Assembly: GCA_016789625.1 (NCBI GenBank)
Contig: JAEUQS010000468.1
Location: 1-8,436, forward strand
Source: Acidobacteriota bacterium
GTDB taxonomy: Bacteria > Acidobacteriota > Thermoanaerobaculia > UBA5066
DNA length: 8,436 bases
Direction: 5' to 3'
The notes under the pieces were generated by a model. That model searched no databases. It was not told the origin of the DNA and saw only the letters and a program-made list of their open reading frames with translations. This document shows positions 1 to 6,430 of this stretch, in pieces. Within the stretch, counting starts at the first letter, position 1, and each line of letters opens with the position of its first letter. A program made the translations under genes and the position numbers.

Positions 1-419
1 TCGAGGGACGTCGCCTCGACGACCTCGGCTTCGATCCCGCCCTCCGGCGTTCCCACGCTCCCGCCGAGCGCGGCAGCCGCGAGGCTCCGTTCGGGCCCGG
101 GCGAGACGAGCGCGACCTCGGCCGCGCCCCGCACCCAATGGGGGACCATCACCTTCTCCGCCCGGACGTTCGAGAAGCCGAGGCGTTTCAACGTGGCGAC
201 GGCCCACGCGACGCCCGCGGCGTCGCCGGGCGAGCCCGCGTGCCGGGGGCCGACCTCGTCGGTGAGCGAACGGACGAGCTCGTAGGCGTTGGGGCTCGCG
301 AGCGCCGCGGCCTCGAGCTCGCGAATGGTCTGGACCGTTTCCTTCGGCAGCGCGTCCTGGGCCGTGAGCGGGCCCGCGGCCAGCGTCAGCGCGAGGGCGA
401 TCGGAAGGGAGATCCTCAC
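1..419 (-). CDS. M28-family metallopeptidase, carboxypeptidase Q-like (N-terminal 139 residues, runs off the left edge)
   Basis: Only the N-terminus of a secreted zinc exopeptidase is present. The GTG start (417-419) overlaps the ftcD stop by four bases (GTGA), and no other start gives a signal peptide. Residues 1-21 (MRISLPIALALTLAAGPLTAQ) form a short signal peptide with a likely cut near LTA-Q, so the mature protein should be periplasmic or extracellular. What follows matches the pre-catalytic region of bacterial carboxypeptidase Q-like M28 proteins: a helix ending in LTDEVGPRHAGSPGDAAG, then VAWAVATLKRLGFSNVRAEKV, a segment around VPHWVRGAAEV, and AALGGSVGTPEGGIEAEVVE, which leads into the protease-associated-like insert. 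The zinc ligands (His/Asp/Glu) would lie beyond the window, so activity cannot be judged. Translation is probably coupled to ftcD. Family call is from motif memory; substrate is unknown. Confidence 0.85.
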   Translation of the reverse strand, partial: MRISLPIALALTLAAGPLTAQDALPKETVQTIRELEAAALASPNAYELVRSLTDEVGPRHAGSPGDAAGVAWAVATLKRLGFSNVRAEKVMVPHWVRGAAEVALVSPGPERSLAAAALGGSVGTPEGGIEAEVVEATSL

Positions 420-1348
420 TCGCTTCTCGCGAGCCGGCCCGAGAGCGACATCTCGAGGAGCTTCGTCTCGAGGACCTGCGGCTCGGGCGGAGCCTCCAGC
501 CTCAGGTAGTGCTCGGCCGCCGCGAAGAGCGCGCCCTGCGGCACGAGCCCGACGATCTCCGAGCCCACCACCGCCACTCCGTGCCGCGTGGCCTCGGAGA
601 GCACCGTCTCGAAGACGCGGTGGAGCGGCGTCTTCTCGAAGTTCGTCATGTTGATCGAAACCTGCACCTGCCCGCGGTCGGTCAGCGCGACGCCCATCGC
701 CTTGGCGTAGCGATAGCCGCCCGAGAGGTGGCGGATCGCCTTGGCGATGCGGTCGGCGATCGCGAGGTTCGCCGTGCCGAGGTTGATGTTGTAGGCCACG
801 AGGAACGCCCGCGCGCCGATGACGACAGCGCCCGCGCTCTCGTGCGGCCGCGCCGGGCCGAAGTCGGGCGCCCACGAGGGGCTCTCCATCTTCTTCGCGA
901 GCCCCTCGAACTCGCCCTTCCTCACGTTCGCGAGGTTCCTGCGCTCTTCGGAGCGCGCGGCCTCCTCGTAGAGGTACACGGGAAGGGCGTTGGCCTCGGC
1001 AACCCGCTTCCCGAGCTCTTCGGCGAGGGCGACGCACTCCTTCATGGTCGCGCCGCGCACCGGCACGAACGGAACCACGTCGGTCGCGCCGAGCCGCGGG
1101 TGCTCGCCCTTGTGCTGCCGGAGGTCGATGAGCTCGGTGGCCTTGCCCACCAGCGCCGCCATCGCGTCGACCAGCCCCGGACCGTCGCCCAGGAACGTCA
1201 GCACGGACCGGTTGTGGTCCTTGTCGCTCGACCGGTCGAGGAGCGTGACGCCCCGTCCCGCGGAAAGAGCGGCGTTCACGATCGCGTCCACGACCTCCGT
1301 CCGGACACCTTCACTCACGTTGGGAATGCACTCGATGAGCGTCGCCAT
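416..1348 (-). CDS. ftcD: Glutamate formimidoyltransferase, single-domain (EC 2.1.2.5)
   Basis: Moves the formimino group from N-formimino-L-glutamate to tetrahydrofolate, giving glutamate and 5-formimino-THF, the last step of one histidine-degradation route. The 310-residue product begins MATLIECIPNVSEG, the conserved family N-terminus, and has DKDHNRSVLTFLG (42-54), EHPRLGATDVVPFVP (82-96) with His83 aligning with the catalytic His of animal FTCD, LYEEAARSEERRNLANVRKGE, and AYNINLGT in the second subdomain. Length fits the transferase alone; the cyclodeaminase half of the animal enzyme is absent. The reading frame stays open upstream, but the ATG at 1348 has a GGAGGG Shine-Dalgarno at 1352-1357 and matches the family start, so the upstream part is antisense noise. 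No hutH, hutU or hutI is nearby. The stop overlaps the start of the M28 peptidase gene. Cytoplasmic. Confidence 0.96.
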   Translation of the reverse strand: MATLIECIPNVSEGVRTEVVDAIVNAALSAGRGVTLLDRSSDKDHNRSVLTFLGDGPGLVDAMAALVGKATELIDLRQHKGEHPRLGATDVVPFVPVRGATMKECVALAEELGKRVAEANALPVYLYEEAARSEERRNLANVRKGEFEGLAKKMESPSWAPDFGPARPHESAGAVVIGARAFLVAYNINLGTANLAIADRIAKAIRHLSGGYRYAKAMGVALTDRGQVQVSINMTNFEKTPLHRVFETVLSEATRHGVAVVGSEIVGLVPQGALFAAAEHYLRLEAPPEPQVLETKLLEMSLSGRLARSE

Positions 1349-1451
1349 CTGCCCTCCGGCCCAAAAAGAAGAGCGGCAGGATACACCCCGCCAACACCCG
1401 TCCTTGACCGCACCGAGGGCCGCTTGTACGCTGTTTCCAAGAGGTTCTCTA
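1349..1451. promoter_or_regulatory. Divergent intergenic region with ribosome binding sites and a weak promoter candidate
   Basis: This 103-bp spacer lies between the divergent ftcD and TPR genes and must hold the start signals for both, unless they lie inside the genes. Leftward, GGAGGG (1352-1357, minus strand) precedes the ftcD ATG. Rightward, AAGAGG (1439-1444) lies 7 nt before the TPR ATG. A possible rightward sigma-70-type promoter is TTGACC (1404-1409), a 17-nt spacer, then TACGCT (1427-1432): the -35 is good, the -10 is poor. Leftward, TATCCT (minus strand, 1378-1383) could be a -10 but has no convincing -35. I see no clear operator palindrome. The ribosome binding sites are firm; the promoter is tentative. 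Confidence 0.45.
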
Positions 1452-3620
1452 ATGTCGGATCCGATGTCGTATCCCGGGAGCCCCTCGCTCTCTCCTGAAG
1501 CTCGCGACAAGGTTCTCTCGACCTTCCGCCACACGCTGGAGCTCGCGAGGAACGGGCGCAACGAAGAAGCGCTCCTGGGCTGCGACTTCATTCTGAAGAT
1601 GGACGCGCGTTTCGCGCCCGCCAAGCGGCTCCTCGAGACGCTGCGCGGAGTCGCGGCCGGCACCGTCGTCGACCTCTCGGCGTTCTCGGACTTCCTGCCC
1701 CAGCCCGCGGCACCCGCCGCTCCCGCCCCTGCGGCCTCGGACGCGTTCGATCTCGGCGGCAACGCCACGATCGCGCTGTCGGCGATTTCGCTGGAGGCGT
1801 TCCCGCCGGTGAAGCCGGCCCCCGTCGTGCCCTCGGCCCCTCCGCCGCCGCCCAACTTCGGGCCCTCGGCAGGAGGTATCGACGACCTTTCGTTCGACGA
1901 TTTCGGCGGCCCCTCGGCAGACCCGTTCGCGGCGCCCCTCAGTCCCGCGCCCGCCCCCGCTCCTCTGGCTCCGCCCCCTCCGTCGCCCGCACCGGCTCCC
2001 TTCGATCCCTTCGGAGCCTCCTCGTCCTTCGGAGCGCCCTCGAGCCCCGCCCCCGCCGCGTCGGATCCGTTCGGCGGCTCGCTTTCGGCTCCGGATCCGT
2101 TCGCCTCGCCGGGCGCTCCCTCCCTGGGCGATCCGTTCGCTTCCCCGGGCCCGGACCCGTTCGGGTCGCCGGCGGGCGGCCTCGGGGGTCTCGACGACCT
2201 GGGGTTCGGCGCGCCCGCGGGAAGCCCACCCTCGCTCGGAGACTTCGGCGCTCCCGCGGCGGCGCCGCTGTCGCCGGGTCCGGCACCGTCCGCCGGAGCG
2301 CCGGGAGTCGATCCGCGCATCGCGCAGTTCCTCAGGCAGGGGGACGAGGCGATGTCCCGCGGCCAGGTGCAGGAAGCGATCGATCTGTGGAGCCGCGTCT
2401 TCCTCATCGATCTCTCCAACGACGAGGCCTCCCGCCGCATCGACTCGGCCCGCGATCAGCAGGCCGACAACGCCCGCAAGGTCGACACGCTCATCTCCGA
2501 AGGCGTGCAGCTCTTCGAATCGGGAGATCTGGCCGGCGCCCGCAGCCGCTTCCTCGACGTCCTCGCGCTCAACGAGCACGACGGCACGGCGCGCAGCTAC
2601 CTGAACCAGATCGACGCGGCCATGTCGGTCCCGCCGCCCCCCGGAACTCCCGTCGACATGCGGGGCGCGAGCGACGACTTCATGCAGGACGAGCTCGAGG
2701 TGCCCTCGCCGCCGTCCTTCGCTCCCGAGGATTCGGGGGGTCTCAGCGCCGCGGACGTGGCGGATGCCGAGATCCGGCCCACGCAGGGCTCCTCCAAATC
2801 GGCTCGCGCCGCGGCCGGCGGCAGGAAGGGGATGGACGTCCGCGTCCTCGCGGCCGTGGGCGTCGTGGCCCTCCTCGCCGTGGGCGCCGGCACCTGGATG
2901 TTCCTCAAGCCCGCCTCGACTCCGCCCCCGGCGGATCCCGGCACGAATCCGGGAGGCAAGCCCGTAGCGAATCAGGAAGATCCGTTCACCGTGGCGGAGG
3001 ACCTCGAGAAGCAGGGCCGCGTCGAGGACGCCATGCGCGCGTACGGCTTGGTTCCGCCGAGCCACCCGCGCCACAACGAGGCCATCGCCGCGATCGACAG
3101 GCTGCGAACCCAGCCGCCGCCGCCGCCTTCCGGCCCGGCCCCCAGCGACGCCCAGCTCGACGAGCTGCGGGTCGCGGGCCTCGCGGCCTACAAGGAAAAT
3201 CACTTCATCGATGCCGTGAAGGCGCTGGACCCCATCGCCAAGGCCCGGCCCGACGACGCCGAGGTCACCGCGGCCCTCGCCCGCTCCCGCGAGCAGGTCT
3301 CGGCCATGGGCAGCGCCGTGAAGGCGTTCAACGAGCAGGACTACGACAGCGCGATCAACCTCCTCTGGGGCCTCCGCAAGAACGACCCGAAGAACCAGGA
3401 CGTCGCCGAGTTCCTGTTCAAGGCGTACTACAACAGCGGCGTCCAGGCGCTGCAGTCCAGCAACATGACGCGGGCGGCCGAAGGCTTCAAGGAAGCTCTC
3501 GAGCTGCGCCCCGACGACGTCGAAGCCAAGCGCCACATGCTGTTCGCGAAGAAGTACGGGAAGGGCCCGACGGACCTCCTCTCGCGCATCTACACGAGCC
3601 ACGTGTCGCTCCGGCCCTGA
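1452..3620 (+). CDS. Single-pass membrane TPR protein with a long Pro/Ala-rich disordered segment and Asp-Pro-Phe repeats
   Basis: Unrecognised 722-residue protein; no enzymatic motif seen, so probably a scaffold or adaptor. Order of parts: a TPR-like helix pair (about 12-66, HTLELARNGRNEEALLGCDF); a Pro/Ala/Gly-rich disordered stretch (about 80-286) with six DPF motifs at 157, 185, 205, 215, 227 and 235; TPR-like repeats (287-391, with FLRQGDEAMSRGQVQEAIDL and GVQLFESGDLAGARSRFLDV); an acidic linker (about 392-445); a basic stretch; one membrane helix (about 465-485, VLAAVGVVALLAVGAGTWMF); a second Pro-rich linker; then TPR-like repeats to the C-terminus (about 510-705). Basic residues just before the helix suggest an inside N-terminus and a periplasmic C-terminal TPR domain. 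There is no signal peptide. ATG 1452 is chosen over the open frame upstream because it has AAGAGG at 7 nt; ATG 1464 is a weaker alternative. First gene of a likely three-gene unit. Confidence 0.85.
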   Translation: MSDPMSYPGSPSLSPEARDKVLSTFRHTLELARNGRNEEALLGCDFILKMDARFAPAKRLLETLRGVAAGTVVDLSAFSDFLPQPAAPAAPAPAASDAFDLGGNATIALSAISLEAFPPVKPAPVVPSAPPPPPNFGPSAGGIDDLSFDDFGGPSADPFAAPLSPAPAPAPLAPPPPSPAPAPFDPFGASSSFGAPSSPAPAASDPFGGSLSAPDPFASPGAPSLGDPFASPGPDPFGSPAGGLGGLDDLGFGAPAGSPPSLGDFGAPAAAPLSPGPAPSAGAPGVDPRIAQFLRQGDEAMSRGQVQEAIDLWSRVFLIDLSNDEASRRIDSARDQQADNARKVDTLISEGVQLFESGDLAGARSRFLDVLALNEHDGTARSYLNQIDAAMSVPPPPGTPVDMRGASDDFMQDELEVPSPPSFAPEDSGGLSAADVADAEIRPTQGSSKSARAAAGGRKGMDVRVLAAVGVVALLAVGAGTWMFLKPASTPPPADPGTNPGGKPVANQEDPFTVAEDLEKQGRVEDAMRAYGLVPPSHPRHNEAIAAIDRLRTQPPPPPSGPAPSDAQLDELRVAGLAAYKENHFIDAVKALDPIAKARPDDAEVTAALARSREQVSAMGSAVKAFNEQDYDSAINLLWGLRKNDPKNQDVAEFLFKAYYNSGVQALQSSNMTRAAEGFKEALELRPDDVEAKRHMLFAKKYGKGPTDLLSRIYTSHVSLRP
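1920..2165 (+). repeat. Degenerate Asp-Pro-Phe coding repeats in the TPR membrane protein
   Basis: Six in-frame codon triplets for Asp-Pro-Phe start at 1920, 2004, 2064, 2094, 2130 and 2154, so they are spaced 28, 20, 10, 12 and 8 codons apart and become denser towards the end. Each is followed by Ala or Gly, and the last four share a DPF(A/G)-S/G-P or DPFGG pattern. At DNA level the 10-mer GATCCGTTCG recurs exactly at 2064, 2094 and 2130, which suggests local duplication. A seventh DPF is at 2979, after the membrane helix. The remaining low-complexity sequence has no fixed period. Confidence 0.8.
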
Positions 3621-3656
3621 GTCGAACCTGAGGCGCACGGGACGCGTCGGGCCGCC

Positions 3657-4334
3657 ATGAGCGACGAGAAGCCCGATCTGCTGGCCGAGCATCCTCTCGG
3701 GGAGGCCGAGCCGCGCAGGAAGCCGAAGAAGGCCGAGAAGCCGGCGACGCTGAGCCTGTTTCCCGACGCTTCGGAGATGCCGCTCCGCGAGAGCCCGAAG
3801 GAGAGCCGGGCGGCTCGCCTGGAGCGCCAGCTCGAGGAGCTGCCCGCGGCGCCCGCCCGCCTCACCTCGCTCGAGCCGGGAGAGGTCGCCGACGATCCGG
3901 GCGAGCCGCTCCCCGACGACGGCTCGGCCGTCGTGGCTCAGGAGGTCGCGTTCGCGCGCCGGCTCGCTGCGGGCCTCGCCGACCTTCTCATCCTCGTCCT
4001 CGTGGGGCTGGTCGAACTCGCGTCGGGTGCCGTGCTCCTCGCGCTCCGGTTCCCGCCCGCCGCGCTCCTCTGGGTCGCCGCCTTCCTCGCGCTCGTGGCG
4101 CTCGTGCTCCTCGTCGTCACGCCGTTCGTCTGGGGCACGACCCCGGGCCTCGCCCTCGCCGACCTCAGGATCCGGGCGGAGGACGGCGGCTCACCGACGC
4201 TCGCCTCCTGCCTGCTGCGGCTCGTGGGCTTCTCCCTCGGCGTCCTTCTCGTTCCCCTTCTCGTCGCGGCATTCGACAAGCGGGGCCGGACGCTGTCGGA
4301 CATCCTCTCGCGCACGACCATCGGACCCGCGTGA
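3657..4334 (+). CDS. RDD-family membrane protein with a charged N-terminal extension
   Basis: 225 residues. Residues 1-98 are hydrophilic and charged (basic around 20-28, acidic 80-95) and probably disordered and cytoplasmic. The RDD domain fills 99-225: FARRLAAGLADLLIL (99-113) gives the conserved Arg and the Asp109 at the first helix; a second hydrophobic stretch spans about 135-157; WGTTPGLALADLRI (159-172) is the typical loop before the last part; a third hydrophobic segment lies at about 186-206; and DKRGRTLSDILSRT (207-220) is the typical C-terminal signature. Function of RDD proteins is mostly unknown, with some linked to ion transport or stress, so no role is assigned. The ATG has no strong Shine-Dalgarno and lies 36 nt after the TPR stop. 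Its TGA overlaps the GTG of the glycosyltransferase gene (GTGA), so the two are probably made together. Confidence 0.87.
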   Translation: MSDEKPDLLAEHPLGEAEPRRKPKKAEKPATLSLFPDASEMPLRESPKESRAARLERQLEELPAAPARLTSLEPGEVADDPGEPLPDDGSAVVAQEVAFARRLAAGLADLLILVLVGLVELASGAVLLALRFPPAALLWVAAFLALVALVLLVVTPFVWGTTPGLALADLRIRAEDGGSPTLASCLLRLVGFSLGVLLVPLLVAAFDKRGRTLSDILSRTTIGPA

Positions 4335-5062
4335 AGGATTCCGCCCCGCGCCTTTCCCTCGTGATCCCGGCCTACAACGAGTCCGTGAGGCTGCCGGCCT
4401 CGCTCGAGCGGCTGCACGGAGAGCTCTCGCGGGGCGGGCTCCTCTCGAGCACGGAGGTCCTCGTGGTCGACGACGGCTCCGCCGACGGCACCGCGGCGGC
4501 TGCCGAGGCGGCGGCCGCGCGGCTCGGCCTTCCGCTTCGCGTCCTCGCGCTGCCCGCGAACCGCGGCAAGGGAGCCGCCGTGCGGGCGGGCGTGCTGGCT
4601 TCCCGCGGAGACTGGGTGCTCGTTTCGGACGCCGACTTCTCCACGCCGTTCAGCGAGTGGGAGAAGCTCGTGAAGACGGGGGCCGACGTGGCGATCGGCT
4701 CGCGGGGACTCGACGAATCCCTCGTGAAGACGCCGCAACCGTTCTTCCGGCGGGCGTCGGGCAAGCTCTTCAACAGGCTCGTCCAGCTCATCGCGCTGCC
4801 CGGGATCCGCGATACGCAGTGCGGCTTCAAGCTGTTTCGGCGGGGGGCCGCGCACGCGGTGTTCGCGCTCGCGACGGAGGACCGCTTCGCGTTCGACGTC
4901 GAGGCGCTGGTCCTGGCGCGCCGTCTCGGCTACACGATCGCGGAGGTCCCGGTGCTGTGGTTCAACTCCGAGGACTCCCGCGTCGGCTTCCTCTCCGGGG
5001 CAAAGGCCTTCATCGACCTCGGCCGGATCCGGTGGAAGACCCGGAACGTCGCCAGGGCCTGA
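4331..5062 (+). CDS. Family 2 glycosyltransferase, dolichyl-phosphate glucosyl/mannosyltransferase-like (ALG5/DPM1 type)
   Basis: 243 residues from a GTG that overlaps the RDD stop. The GT-A fold motifs are in order: LSLVIPAYNES (8-18), VLVVDDGSADGT (43-54) for nucleotide-sugar binding, LPANRGKGAAVRAG, the DxD-type metal motif Asp100-Ala-Asp102 in SDADFSTP, GSRGLDESLV, then RDTQCGFKLFRR and FDVEALVLARRLGY, a set typical of ALG5/DPM1-like enzymes that load a sugar from a nucleotide donor onto a polyprenyl phosphate. No membrane helix is seen, so it should be soluble or membrane-associated; the neighbouring RDD protein could provide a membrane partner, but that is inference. Donor sugar and acceptor cannot be told from sequence. 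No good Shine-Dalgarno is visible, consistent with translational coupling. Last gene of the rightward unit. Confidence 0.92.
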   Translation: MKDSAPRLSLVIPAYNESVRLPASLERLHGELSRGGLLSSTEVLVVDDGSADGTAAAAEAAAARLGLPLRVLALPANRGKGAAVRAGVLASRGDWVLVSDADFSTPFSEWEKLVKTGADVAIGSRGLDESLVKTPQPFFRRASGKLFNRLVQLIALPGIRDTQCGFKLFRRGAAHAVFALATEDRFAFDVEALVLARRLGYTIAEVPVLWFNSEDSRVGFLSGAKAFIDLGRIRWKTRNVARA

Positions 5063-5090
5063 AGACCGGGATCGAGAAGCCCGAGAACAC

Positions 5091-5106
5091 AGCCCCCGTG
5101 GGGGTT
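5091..5106. other. Short G/C hairpin in the convergent spacer
   Basis: CCCCC (5093-5097) and GGGGG (5100-5104) face each other across GT. Realistically this is a 4-bp stem with a 4-nt loop, perhaps extended by imperfect pairing of CCGA at 5081-5084 with TCGG at 5106-5109. It lies just left of the stronger inverted repeat and may help end rightward or leftward transcription. No T-run follows it on either strand. Confidence 0.35.
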
Positions 5107-5110
5107 CGGT

Positions 5111-5136
5111 CTGGAAACCCATGTCTGGGTTTCCAG
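5111..5136. terminator. Probable bidirectional terminator between convergent units
   Basis: A perfect inverted repeat, CTGGAAACCCA and TGGGTTTCCAG, with 11 bp per arm and a TGTC loop, lies 48 nt after the glycosyltransferase stop and 7 nt after the glyA stop. Position between two converging genes fits a terminator shared by both strands. A U-run, which a textbook intrinsic terminator would have, is missing: the right side reads CTTCACTTC and the left side is GC-rich. It could therefore act mainly as an mRNA 3'-end stabiliser. The rest of 5063-5143 holds nothing else I can name. Confidence 0.6.
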
Positions 5137-5143
5137 CTTCACT

Positions 5144-6430
5144 TCAATACAACGGGAACTGGGCGGCCAGCTCGGCGACCTGCGACTTCACCCGCACGCG
5201 GACGTCCTCGGAATCCGGAGCCGCGAGGACCTCTCCGATCCACGCCGCGATCGTCTTCATCTCGGCCGGTCCCATTCCGCGGGTCGTGACCGCGGGGGTT
5301 CCGATGCGCAGACCCGAGGTCACGAGCGGCGGGTTCGGATCGAACGGGATCGCGTTCTTGTTGACCGTGATGCCCGCCGCGTCGAGAGCCTTCTCGCCCA
5401 CCTTGCCCGTGAGCCCCTTGCTGCCGACGTCCATCAGGAAGAGATGGTTGTCGGTGCCGCCCGAGACCACGCGGAATCCGAGGGCGGAGACCGCTTCCGC
5501 GAAGACCCGCGCGTTCTCGAGGACGGCGGCCTGGTAGCCGCGGAACTCGGGCTGGAGCGCCTCCCCGAACGCCACGGCCTTGGCCGCGATGACGTGCTCG
5601 AGGGGCCCTCCCTGGAGGCCCGGGAAGACGGCCTTGTCGATCTCCTTGGCCCACTCGGGGACGCAGAGCACCATGCCGCCGCGCGGACCGCGCAGCGTCT
5701 TGTGGGTCGTGGAGGTCACGAAGTGCGCGTGGCCCACGGGCGACGGGTGCAACCCTGCGGCCACGAGACCGGCGATGTGGGCCATGTCGACCATGAGGAG
5801 CGCGCCGACGGCGTCCGCCACCTCGCGGAAGCGCTTGAAGTCGATCGTGCGCGGATACGCGGAGGCTCCCGCGATGATGAGCTTGGGCTTCTCGGCGTGC
5901 GCGACGCGCTCGAGTTCGTCGTAGTCGAGGCGCTCGTCGTCCTTCTTCACGCCGTACGACACGACGCGGTACTGCTTGCCCGAGATCGAGAGCGGGTGCC
6001 CGTGCGTGAGATGCCCCCCGTGCGCGAGCGACATGCCGAGGAGCGTGTCGCCGGGCTTGAGGCACGCGAGATACACCGCCGTGTTGGCCTGAGACCCCGA
6101 ATGGGGCTGCACGTTCGCGTGGAGGGCCGACGGGTCGGCCGGGGAGAAGAGCTTCTTCGCCCGTTCGATCGCGAGCGTCTCCGTGCGGTCCACGAACTCG
6201 CAGCCGCCGTAGTAGCGCCTTCCCGGGTAGCCCTCGGCGTACTTGTTCGTCATGACCGAGCCCGTGGCCTCGAGCACGGCCTTCGAGGCGAAGTTCTCGG
6301 ATGCGATCAGCTCGAGGTGGGTCCTCTGCCGGTGGAGCTCGCCCTCCACGGCCTCGTACACCTCGGGATCGGCCGCCGAGAGACGGCGGGACAGAAGGCT
6401 GGTCATCGGTACGGATTCGATTGCGCTCAT
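5144..6430 (-). CDS. glyA: Serine hydroxymethyltransferase (EC 2.1.2.1)
   Basis: PLP enzyme that interconverts serine + THF and glycine + 5,10-methylene-THF, the main C1 entry into folate metabolism and the source of methylene-THF for thymidylate synthesis. The 428-residue length is normal for bacteria (about 415-430). Visible motifs: HLELIASENFAS, TNKYAEGYPGRRYYGG, HANVQPHSGSQANTAVY, the LSLAHGG-type motif MSLAHGGHLTHG, VDMAHIAGLVAAG, the PLP lysine Lys244 in TSTTHKTLRGPRGG, FPGLQGGP, TDNHLFLMDV, VNKNAIPFD and SGLRIGTPAVTTRGM. The ATG at 6430 has a strong GAGGAG at 6436-6441, 5 nt away; a second ATG at 6406 lacks this. Start overlaps the rpiB stop (ATGA). Last gene of the folC-dgt-rpiB-glyA unit. 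Cytoplasmic. Confidence 0.98.
   Translation of the reverse strand: MSAIESVPMTSLLSRRLSAADPEVYEAVEGELHRQRTHLELIASENFASKAVLEATGSVMTNKYAEGYPGRRYYGGCEFVDRTETLAIERAKKLFSPADPSALHANVQPHSGSQANTAVYLACLKPGDTLLGMSLAHGGHLTHGHPLSISGKQYRVVSYGVKKDDERLDYDELERVAHAEKPKLIIAGASAYPRTIDFKRFREVADAVGALLMVDMAHIAGLVAAGLHPSPVGHAHFVTSTTHKTLRGPRGGMVLCVPEWAKEIDKAVFPGLQGGPLEHVIAAKAVAFGEALQPEFRGYQAAVLENARVFAEAVSALGFRVVSGGTDNHLFLMDVGSKGLTGKVGEKALDAAGITVNKNAIPFDPNPPLVTSGLRIGTPAVTTRGMGPAEMKTIAAWIGEVLAAPDSEDVRVRVKSQVAELAAQFPLY

Noticed and set aside
990..1451. The TPR gene's frame is open upstream to an ATG at 990.
   Set aside because: That part lies antisense to ftcD, has no recognisable content, and would conflict with the ribosome binding site and ATG at 1452.
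1349..2440. The ftcD reading frame is open a further 364 codons upstream, which would make a 674-residue fusion protein.
   Set aside because: The extra part is Gly/Ala/Pro/Ser/Glu-rich and lies antisense to the low-complexity region of the TPR gene. The ATG at 1348 has a Shine-Dalgarno and the family's own N-terminus (MATLIECIPNVSEG).
2387..3631. A 414-codon plus-strand frame in another phase across the TPR gene.
   Set aside because: Arg-rich shadow frame with no motif and no start signal; fully covered by a better-supported gene.
1449..3692. A 747-codon open frame on the minus strand covers the whole TPR gene.
   Set aside because: Its product is Arg/Gly/Glu-rich with no family motif. In high-GC genes with G/C third positions, stop-free antisense frames are expected. 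The plus-strand frame has TPR, membrane-helix and ribosome binding evidence.
3938..5122. A 394-codon minus-strand frame opposite the RDD and glycosyltransferase genes.
   Set aside because: Arg-rich with no motif, and it runs through the convergent hairpin region. The plus-strand genes explain the sequence.
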